A stretch of DNA of 6,429 nucleotides from an uncultured Lacticaseibacillus sp. (GTDB lineage: Bacteria; Bacillota; Bacilli; Lactobacillales; Lactobacillaceae). The notes under the pieces were generated by a model. That model ran no database searches. It was given only the letters and a program-made list of their open reading frames with translations, and was not told the origin of the DNA. The stretch covers positions 1 through 6,429 of the forward strand of contig CAKQZO010000094.1 in the NCBI GenBank assembly GCA_934293835.1. Reading direction: 5' to 3'. Shown one piece after another: positions 1 through 4,938 of this stretch. Position 1 is the first letter of the stretch; each line of letters opens with the position of its first letter. The position numbers and the translations under genes were made by a program.

Positions 1-213
1 GGTTTCGGCACCGCTTGCACTAGTTACTGATAATGTGCTGTACGCTCATCCGTAGTGTCTTCACAATCCACCCAAAAATTGCGAATCAGCAAACAAAGTG
101 TCGAAAATTTCTGGAGGTATTCGCCAAATCTCCACAAATTGATATCTTAGTTAGATGTGTTCATTTTTTTAGAAATTTGATATTCCATATTGTTGAATGA
201 GGGTACATGAATT

Positions 214-228
214 AACACATAATGTGTT
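214..228. promoter_or_regulatory. 15-bp perfect palindrome, possible operator
   Basis: AACACAT-A-ATGTGTT is a perfect 7-bp inverted repeat around one central base, lying about 95 bp upstream of the -35 box. The half site TGTGTT recurs at about 159-164, which would suit a dimeric regulator with more than one site. I do not recognise the regulator. In AT-rich DNA such palindromes can arise by chance, so this is a candidate only. Confidence 0.25.
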
Positions 229-275
229 GTTCGTAAAAAAATTCACAAAAATTTTTGGCCTCATAAACGCCTTTA

Positions 276-289
276 TAACAGCGTTTTCA
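276..289 (+). promoter_or_regulatory. Candidate upstream cre (CcpA) box
   Basis: The 14-mer TAACAGCGTTTTCA matches the common cre consensus TGWNANCGNTNWCA at every fixed position except the second base (A instead of G). It lies about 34 bp upstream of the -35 hexamer, a location seen for either activating or cooperative CcpA sites. It is 74 bp from the box at 350-363, about seven helical turns. It is weaker support than that downstream box. Confidence 0.3.
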
Positions 290-322
290 ACTTGTTTCTA
301 AAATGATCATGAACCCTGCTTA

Positions 323-350
323 TTGACATTCCTTCCAATAACCGTAGAAT
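323..350 (+). promoter_or_regulatory. Sigma-A type promoter for the sugar transporter
   Basis: A perfect -35 hexamer TTGACA (323-328) is followed after 16 bp by TAGAAT (345-350), one base from the -10 consensus. Transcription would start near 357, leaving a leader of roughly 105 nt before the ATG at 462. This is the best promoter match I found by eye in the window, and it is correctly oriented for the only downstream gene. Confidence 0.7.
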
Positions 351-363
351 GAAATCGGATTCA
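350..363 (+). promoter_or_regulatory. Candidate cre (CcpA) box over the -10/start site
   Basis: TGAAATCGGATTCA matches the cre consensus TGWNANCGNTNWCA with one mismatch (position 10 is A instead of T) and is close to two-fold symmetric. It begins at the last base of the -10 hexamer and covers the expected transcription start, the classic position for carbon catabolite repression by CcpA-HPr(Ser-P). The match and position are seen in the sequence; actual binding is inferred. Confidence 0.5.
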
Positions 364-461
364 GAAATATATTAATATTTTAGTGTTTCAAACATGATCC
401 GATGAAGTGCACGTGCACGCCTTCACCAATCACTGCGCGAAACCGTGCGAGGAGCAATCAT

Positions 462-1997
462 ATGGATAAGAAACAATCGCAACGTCGCGTCTTCGGCCCC
501 CACGGCCGTAAGATTACCTACCCAAGAGCCTTAGCATTTGGGTTGTTCGATTTGATGGGTAGTGGTGGCTTCACCGTTATCGGCGCGTTTTTACTATTCT
601 TCTTTACCACTTTCGCGGGTCTGACTGCCACCCAAGGGGCCTTAATTATCGGGATCGCCCGGGTCGTGGATGCTGTCGCCAGCCTGGTTATTGGTAGCCT
701 GACCGATAACCTTTGGCGCTACAAGGTTGGACAACGCTTTGGACGGCGCCACTTCTTCTTGCTGATTGGCGCGCCACTGATGCTTGAATACATATTGATG
801 TGGATTTCCGGTCAAGGCTTCTGGTACTACTTGATCGTTTACCTGTTGTTCGAAGTCATTGCTGCTGGGGTCATGATTCCTTGGGAAACTCTGCCGACAG
901 AGATGACAGACAACTATACTGACCGGACGAAGATGTCCGCGACTCGCGGCTTCATCTCCTCTGCTGGTGCCTTTTTGGCAACGTTCATTCCCGGCCAGGT
1001 CATCAAGTACATGGGCCAGGACAACCCCAAGGCTTACCTTGTTACCGGGATCATCTTTGCTTTGATCGGTGCCGGCGCGGCCTTATCCGCCTACTTAGCC
1101 ACCTGGGAGCGTCCCGTCACCCAAGAGATGCAAGACCTCGCCAACCAGACCCCTAAACGCGGTTTAATCAAGGGCTTGGCCAAAGAAATCAAGGATTACC
1201 TCTCCACGATGCGCGTCAAGTCGTTCCGCAAGCACATTGCAATCTATCTGTTATCTTTCACCGCTAAGGATACGTTCAACACGATTTTCGTGTACTTCAT
1301 CGTCTCTTGCATGGGTTTAACCGCGACTGATTCCGCGAACATCCTGTCGATGTCTGTCATCGGGATTCCAACCACGATCGTGTGTGGTGTCTTGATGATC
1401 AAAAAGGGTCCTCGCTTCCTCTGGAAGAGTGCCTTCTCCATCATGTTAGTGATGTATCTTGCCGACCTCTTAGTCTATCTCCTGCGGCCAGCCAACCCAC
1501 TGTTGTGGCTACTCGCAATCGGTTTGATTTATCAAATCGGCCGTCAGACCTTGGAATTCACCCCTTGGAATGTCTTTCCATTCATTCCTGACCTGGATCT
1601 CTTGATTACCAAGCAGCACCGCGAAGGGATCTTTGCAGCCTTCATGACCTTCGTCCGTAAGTCTACAGTCGCTGTCGCAACCGTGATGGTCGGCATCATC
1701 TTGGACGCGTCTGGCTACAAGCCGGGGACGCAGTTCCTCATGCACGAACCAGAAAGTGCCAAGATGGCGATCGTCGCTGTCTTAGTCCTTGTCACCGGGG
1801 GGATGATTCTGGCCGCGTTAGCAATCACGTTCACCTTCAAGCTGGATCGAAGCTCGCATGATTTGGTCGTCGCCGAAATCAAGCGTCTGCAAAATGGCGG
1901 CAAGAAAGAAGATGTCGATCCAAAGACCAAAGAGGTCTGCGAAGAGCTGACTGGTTGGGATTACGACAAGCTTTGGGACGAAAACAACGCCAAATAA
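462..1997 (+). CDS. GPH/MelB-family sugar:cation symporter (MFS_2)
   Basis: This 511-residue polytopic membrane protein of the glycoside-pentoside-hexuronide family should import a sugar, glycoside or uronide with a cation; the substrate cannot be read from sequence. Start: ATG 462 has GAGGAG (449-454) seven bases upstream, whereas the in-frame ATG at 402 has none. Evidence: a cytoplasmic basic N-terminus, about twelve hydrophobic segments, the family loop 2/3 signature (VDAV at 69-72, GSLTDN at 78-83, GRRHFFLLIGAP at 94-105), IPWETLP after helix 4, a central loop near 220-265 and a charged C-terminal tail near 460-511. Length fits GPH members lacking a fused PTS IIA domain. Odd: the positions matching MelB cation-site Asp59 and Asp124 appear to be Ser74 and Met, while the Asp55 equivalent (Asp70) remains. 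It is a single-gene unit ended by the hairpin at 2006. No sugar hydrolase or kinase is adjacent, so pathway context is missing. The family is secure; the substrate is unknown. Confidence 0.9.
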   Translation: MDKKQSQRRVFGPHGRKITYPRALAFGLFDLMGSGGFTVIGAFLLFFFTTFAGLTATQGALIIGIARVVDAVASLVIGSLTDNLWRYKVGQRFGRRHFFLLIGAPLMLEYILMWISGQGFWYYLIVYLLFEVIAAGVMIPWETLPTEMTDNYTDRTKMSATRGFISSAGAFLATFIPGQVIKYMGQDNPKAYLVTGIIFALIGAGAALSAYLATWERPVTQEMQDLANQTPKRGLIKGLAKEIKDYLSTMRVKSFRKHIAIYLLSFTAKDTFNTIFVYFIVSCMGLTATDSANILSMSVIGIPTTIVCGVLMIKKGPRFLWKSAFSIMLVMYLADLLVYLLRPANPLLWLLAIGLIYQIGRQTLEFTPWNVFPFIPDLDLLITKQHREGIFAAFMTFVRKSTVAVATVMVGIILDASGYKPGTQFLMHEPESAKMAIVAVLVLVTGGMILAALAITFTFKLDRSSHDLVVAEIKRLQNGGKKEDVDPKTKEVCEELTGWDYDKLWDENNAK

Positions 1998-2005
1998 CGC
2001 TATTA

Positions 2006-2059
2006 AAGAAGGTAGCCTCAACCACCATCTGTGTGATTGAGACTACCTTCTTGATTTTT
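2006..2059. terminator. Intrinsic terminator usable from both strands
   Basis: Arms AAGAAGGTAG-C-CTCAA (2006-2021) and TTGAG-A-CTACCTTCTT (2037-2052) form a 15-bp stem with one C/A mismatch and a 15-nt loop. On the plus strand a T run follows at 2055-2059. On the minus strand the stem is flanked by TTTAAT. It ends the transporter gene and can also serve the convergent pseudouridine synthase gene, whose TAA stop (2058-2060) overlaps the plus-strand T run. Confidence 0.85.
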
Positions 2060-2921
2060 ATCCCAATGCCTCCGCCCAAGCTGCTGGTTGTGGCAATCTG
2101 GCACTCACACGTTGCTGCGTGAACGGATCCACGAAGCTCAGCTCACTGGCCTGCAACAGCTGAGTTGCAAACTGACTGGTATCGCCGCCATACAGCGCAT
2201 CCCCAATCAGCGGATGGCTGAGATGGGCAAAATGTGCGCGAATCTGATGCGTCCGTCCTGTCAACAGATGCACCCGCACCAGCGTCGCCTGCCGGCCTTG
2301 CGCTACAACCATATATTGTGTCTGCGCGCTTTGCCCGTCTGATTGCACCTCGCGATGAATCCCATCAGCGGCCAATCCTAGCGGCAGGTCGATCGTACCG
2401 CTACTTTGGCGCAACTGCCCGCCAACCACCGCCAAATACCGCTTATCGACTTGATTATTGACACCCATCGCATCAAGTCGGCCTTGGGCGAAGCCGTGCT
2501 TGGCCACCAACACCAGTCCGGTGGTGTCCCGGTCAAGCCGAGTAATGATTGCCGGTTGCGGGCCTTCAAACCCTTGATCGGCGAGGAAGCCGCCGACGCG
2601 ATTCAGCAGCGAATCGTTGGGATTGGCGCGTCCGGGCACACTGGCCAGGCCGGCAGGCTTGTTGATGATCAGCCAGTCCGCATTCTCCACCACCACTGCC
2701 AACGGCTCGTGGCTAAGCACCAGCCCGGACTCAGGCGGCAGCGCGAAACGGACGCTGCTCCCAGCGGCGATGGTGAGATTATGCGTAACGGCTTCTTGAT
2801 CGACCCAAATACACTGCGCGTCAAAAAGCTTCTTAAGCAATCGGTGGCTAACGCCATGTTGGGCCAACAAGCGCTTGATGGTCATGGCGGCGGTCGCCTT
2901 GTAAGTGAATGTAAAAAGCAT
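2058..2921 (-). CDS. RluA-family pseudouridine synthase
   Basis: This cytoplasmic enzyme isomerises specific uridines in rRNA or tRNA to pseudouridine. The 287-residue length fits the family. Residues about 13-60 form an S4-like N-terminal RNA-binding segment (KRLLAQHGV...KKLFDAQCIWVD). The catalytic core carries INKPAGLASVP (86-96), the motif II loop ITRLDRDTTG with the catalytic Asp130, and the C-terminal LLTGRTHQIRAHF...HPLIGDALYGG motif (about 219-246). The His usually preceding RLD is Thr127, a variation I would not expect to abolish activity. Start: ATG at 2921-2919 has GAGGGGA (2935-2929) seven bases upstream. A short 6-bp inverted repeat (GCGCCA 2948-2953 with TGGCGC 2968-2973) lies in its leader; I found no convincing promoter. 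The gene is convergent with the transporter and followed on its 5' side by an IS scar. Its target (RluB/C/D-like or tRNA) cannot be assigned from this sequence, so I give no symbol. Confidence 0.93.
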   Translation of the reverse strand: MLFTFTYKATAAMTIKRLLAQHGVSHRLLKKLFDAQCIWVDQEAVTHNLTIAAGSSVRFALPPESGLVLSHEPLAVVVENADWLIINKPAGLASVPGRANPNDSLLNRVGGFLADQGFEGPQPAIITRLDRDTTGLVLVAKHGFAQGRLDAMGVNNQVDKRYLAVVGGQLRQSSGTIDLPLGLAADGIHREVQSDGQSAQTQYMVVAQGRQATLVRVHLLTGRTHQIRAHFAHLSHPLIGDALYGGDTSQFATQLLQASELSFVDPFTQQRVSARLPQPAAWAEALG

Positions 2922-3153
2922 CTGAATGTCCCCTCATAGATATTGACGCGCCATCGTGGATTACTCCTGGCGCTGCAAGCTGGTACAGTCAACCACCCGC
3001 GAATAAATTCGTAGGCTTGTAAGTGCCTTAGCCCTCTAAGGCGATCACAATTTGTTTGGATAGTCCGAGACAGAAATTACTATGCGCACTGACTAGTGAT
3101 CCCCAAGTCAGGAATTCCCAAACTCACGAGGCAGGTTGCCGCGCCCCGTATCG
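2922..3153. other. Intergenic DNA, probable right end of a decayed IS200/IS605-type element
   Basis: This 232-nt stretch separates the pseudouridine synthase start from the tnpB remnant stop and holds no gene. Directly downstream of tnpB (minus strand) are short self-complementary pieces: GGAATTCC (3111-3118), arms TGACT/AGTCA (3090-3094 and 3106-3110), and farther out a perfect hairpin at 3025-3042. Structured DNA of this kind 3' of tnpB is expected for an IS right end, and in intact elements this region also encodes the guide (omega) RNA. The exact element boundary is not visible. Confidence 0.4.
3025..3042. repeat. Perfect 7-bp hairpin, possible IS subterminal hairpin
   Basis: GCCTTAG-CCCT-CTAAGGC is a perfect 7-bp inverted repeat with a four-base loop. 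Neither side has a T run, so it is not an intrinsic terminator. Its place about 110 bp beyond the tnpB stop fits the subterminal hairpins that IS200/IS605 elements use as ends. That role is inferred from position and shape only. Confidence 0.35.
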
Positions 3154-3720
3154 TTACGCTACTGCTTTGTTCAAAATGTTAATCGCTGCGTCAAGGTCAA
3201 CTTGCGCGTGCCAGCACGCCCCATTACAAAGCCACACCGGTGACAAGTTTGCGTCGTCAATCTTGGATCGACTTACACAAAAGAGTTCGGCTTTATAAGC
3301 AAGGTTTTCAAATAAGATGCTCCAGCCGACATCTTGAGGCCGTGGCGCCAAAGCGTGATTATTAAGCGGATTCTTTCCTTGCAGCTTCTCCGCCACAACG
3401 AGATCGTGGTTCTTGATCAATGCTGTGAAGATGAGATGCAAGAAACTCTGCCGTTGATTATAGATGTGTCGGTGAAGAGCGGCGACGACCTTGCGCGGTT
3501 TTTGATAATTCTTGGCTGTCAGTGGCCGGTGCTCTTGCTTCGCGCGTGCAGCGCGTTTGCGCTGTTCACGTTGAAGTCGCTGCAACTGTTTCTGGTAAAA
3601 GCGGGGGTTCTCGACCACGCCACCGAACGAATCAGTAAACAGATTCTTAACGTTGACGTCGATGCCGACCTTAACAAATGCCGTGCCCAAACGCCAATTC
3701 CTCTCGGCAATAATTGTCGA
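3154..3720 (-). pseudogene. Truncated IS200/IS605-family tnpB (OrfB) remnant
   Basis: The frame encodes about 190 residues of the C-terminal half of TnpB, an RNA-guided nuclease of IS200/IS605 elements. Recognisable pieces in order: RuvC-I strand VGIDVNVKNL with its Asp near 3660; the VENPRF...RLQREQRKRAARAK basic helix region; the LHRHIYNQRQSFLH segment; RuvC-II glutamate in VVAEKLQGKNPLNNH; the DVGWSILFENLAYKAE segment; then CNGAC and the RuvC-III DLDAAINIL near the end. Intact TnpB is usually about 370-400 residues. Here the N-terminal recognition part is absent and the first CxxC half of the zinc finger has been lost by an in-frame deletion after YKAE. The open frame technically continues to 3828, but that extension lies inside the opposite-strand membrane gene and lacks TnpB similarity. 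There is no plausible start or ribosome site, so it is almost certainly nonfunctional. No tnpA is present. Confidence 0.85.
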
Positions 3721-3739
3721 GTTTCCTTGACTGGCAGGG

Positions 3740-3745
3740 TATAAT
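3740..3745 (+). promoter_or_regulatory. Candidate -10 box for the small membrane protein gene
   Basis: A perfect TATAAT lies 51 bp upstream of the preferred TTG start at 3797. The only good -35-like sequence, TTGACT (3727-3732), is just 7 bp away, too close to pair with it. At normal spacing the upstream sequence is poor (TTGTCG at 3714 leaves 20 bp). It may be a promoter created or displaced at the edge of the tnpB scar. Confidence 0.3.
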
Positions 3746-3796
3746 GAAGCAAGACAAATCGGCGGTATGCCGAGTTTAATGAATGGAGTGATTAAC

Positions 3797-4093
3797 TTGG
3801 TATTACTAACATTATTGATCGACGTCATCGCCGCGGCGAGTTTTTACGTGCAACGCCAAGCTGCAGGCATGTATCTCCCAGGCCTGATCTTACAAATTAT
3901 CTTGGTCGTCTTGGCCTTGGTCTTCACGATCGGCTACCGTGGTCGGCGGCGTGGCCGGTTCAACTATGACACTTGGTCACACGTCTTCACCTTGCCTTAC
4001 GCGTTCATTATTTTGTCACTGATTGCTAACGCCGTGCTCGCGTTCCTGTATTACCTGAACTACACCGGCGCCAACCCACTGATCTTCTCATGA
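3797..4093 (+). CDS. Small integral membrane protein of unknown function
   Basis: I do not recognise the family. The 98-residue product has three hydrophobic stretches: about residues 2-18 (VLLTLLIDVIAAASFYV), 28-48 (LPGLILQIILVVLALVFTIGY) and 63-88 (VFTLPYAFIILSLIANAVLAFLYYL). A strongly basic RGRRRGR loop sits between the second and third and should face the cytoplasm. There is no catalytic motif or cleavable signal. Start choice: TTG 3797 has GGAGTG (3785-3790) six bases upstream. In-frame ATGs at 3767 and 3779 exist but lack a good ribosome site, and the extra ten residues would add a short polar lead; a GTG at 3788 is a further alternative. The gene lies alone, head-to-head with the tnpB remnant and convergent with the EAL genes, and ends at the hairpin at 4154. 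Base composition resembles neighbouring real genes. Real gene likely; role unknown. Confidence 0.75.
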   Translation: MVLLTLLIDVIAAASFYVQRQAAGMYLPGLILQIILVVLALVFTIGYRGRRRGRFNYDTWSHVFTLPYAFIILSLIANAVLAFLYYLNYTGANPLIFS

Positions 4094-4153
4094 CGCGCTT
4101 CGCCTCCTGTTAATAGTCTAAGGGACCAGTCGCCCAATGACAACCTGCTGGCC

Positions 4154-4191
4154 AAAAAGCCACTTGCCTTCACATCGGCAAGCGGCTTTTT
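4154..4191. terminator. Intrinsic terminator usable from both strands
   Basis: AAAAAGCC-A-CTTGCC (4154-4168) pairs with GGCAAG-C-GGCTTTTT (4177-4191) around an 8-nt loop, with a single A/C mismatch. The arms' A and T tracts supply a T run in both directions. It lies 60 bp after the membrane protein stop on the plus strand and 3 bp after the stop of the EAL gene on the minus strand, so it should terminate both. Confidence 0.88.
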
Positions 4192-4194
4192 GAA

Positions 4195-4869
4195 TTACAA
4201 TGGGATGTCTTGTGACGTCTGGACTGGCTCCGCCGGCCTGCTGAAGTAGAAACCTTGCAACCATTGGATCTTCAGGTGATGGGCCAGCTGAATGTCTTTG
4301 AAAGACTCGATGCCTTCCAGCGTGAACTGGGTCCCGGCATCAAGCGCAAGCTGGTGCCAACGCGCAATCTCAGCAGCCGCCGTATCCTCGCGGCCAAGCT
4401 CGCGCAGGTTTTGTAAGGCGAACTTCAACATATCGACATGCGGCGCCAGCTGCTCAACTAACGCGAAGTCGTCGATGTCCGTGCCCACATCATCGATGGC
4501 CACCCCGATTCCAGCATCACGGTACTGCTGGCCAATCGTCATCACTTCCTCAAGGGTTGGCGCTTCGGTCAACTCAACCGTCAACGCTCCTAAATCCTTG
4601 GCGCGCGATGCAAACATGATGAGTTGTTGCATCGTGTCTTGCGTGGCGAATTGCTTCGCGGTCAAGTTGATCGCCACGTTTTTGTTGGGAAGCGTACGCA
4701 ACACTCGCTTCATCATCCGCATCTGCATTTTAACCGTGATCTCGAAATCACGGGGCAGCAGCCATGCGTTCTTCTCTGCATCCCACGCACGCAATAGCAA
4801 CTCATGGCCTGCCGGCTGTTGGGTGGCGCTATCGATGATCGCCTGGGTGAAATAAGTGTACGTAATCAA
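4195..4869 (-). CDS. Stand-alone EAL-domain protein, probable c-di-GMP phosphodiesterase
   Basis: EAL domains hydrolyse cyclic di-GMP to linear pGpG with Mg2+ or Mn2+. The whole 224-residue protein is one EAL-like domain, slightly shorter than the usual ~240-250, with no signal or membrane segment, so it is cytoplasmic. Family motifs visible: HELLLR with Glu23 (the EAL glutamate), INLT with Asn68, VELTE with Glu99/Glu102, IDDVGT with Asp126-Asp127 (normally DDFGTG), Lys149, LEGIE with Glu185/Glu188, and LQGFYFSRP with Gln205. The known metal and base residues are therefore retained, so activity is plausible. The loop after DD (normally FGTGYSS, here VGTDIDD) and the KID aspartate (Ala151) have diverged. 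Start: TTG 4869-4867 with GGAGGAA (4882-4876) about eight bases upstream. It lies 69 bp downstream of a larger EAL paralogue in the same direction, with a hairpin between them, and ends at the 4154-4191 terminator. Confidence 0.85.
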   Translation of the reverse strand: MITYTYFTQAIIDSATQQPAGHELLLRAWDAEKNAWLLPRDFEITVKMQMRMMKRVLRTLPNKNVAINLTAKQFATQDTMQQLIMFASRAKDLGALTVELTEAPTLEEVMTIGQQYRDAGIGVAIDDVGTDIDDFALVEQLAPHVDMLKFALQNLRELGREDTAAAEIARWHQLALDAGTQFTLEGIESFKDIQLAHHLKIQWLQGFYFSRPAEPVQTSQDIPL

Positions 4870-4893
4870 TCGCAGTTCCTCCGTATTAACAGC

Positions 4894-4920
4894 AAAAATG
4901 AAACTACGAATAGTTTCATT
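4894..4920 (-). terminator. Intergenic hairpin with UUCG loop and T tract (terminator or attenuator)
   Basis: Read on the minus strand, AATGAAACTA-TTCG-TAGTTTCATT is a perfect 10-bp inverted repeat with a TTCG tetraloop, followed at once by more T (TTTTT at 4898-4894 overlaps the stem end). AACAG/CTGTT just outside could extend the stem across a small internal loop. The stem is AT-rich, so termination may be partial. It sits between the two EAL genes, 12 bases before the GGAGGAA site of the second. On the plus strand no T run follows. Confidence 0.55.
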
Positions 4921-4938
4921 CCTGTTGTTCTATCCAAT

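Larger units (their letters stand above)
1..461. other. AT-rich gene-free region upstream of the sugar transporter
   Basis: I see no coding region of credible length, RNA gene or mobile element here. The first ~60 bases are more GC-balanced and may be the tail of an upstream unit, but no reading frame enters from the left edge that I can support. From about 100 to 400 the DNA is clearly AT-richer than the rest of the window and holds short palindromes, two cre-like boxes and one strong promoter, each listed separately. An in-frame ATG at 402 would lengthen the transporter by 20 residues. It has no ribosome binding site and the extra residues look like translated leader, so I treat 402-461 as untranslated. 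Confidence 0.7.

Noticed and set aside
402..461. N-terminal extension of the transporter from ATG 402
   Set aside because: No ribosome binding site precedes 402, and the added residues look like translated leader. ATG 462 has GAGGAG at ideal spacing.
2406..2939. 177-codon plus-strand open frame opposite the pseudouridine synthase
   Set aside because: It lies wholly antisense to a gene with clear RluA motifs, and its translation shows no domain or ribosome site.
3334..3744. 136-codon plus-strand open frame opposite tnpB
   Set aside because: The minus strand carries the recognisable TnpB RuvC motifs in this stretch; the plus frame is a shadow.
3727..3745. TTGACT and TATAAT as one promoter
   Set aside because: The spacing is only 7 bp, incompatible with sigma-A binding to both boxes.
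3721..3828. Extension of the tnpB remnant to the frame's first start codon at 3828
   Set aside because: This part overlaps the opposite-strand membrane protein gene and shows no TnpB similarity.
4292..4855. 187-codon plus-strand open frame opposite the small EAL gene
   Set aside because: It is antisense to conserved EAL motifs and has Ser/Cys-rich composition typical of a shadow frame.
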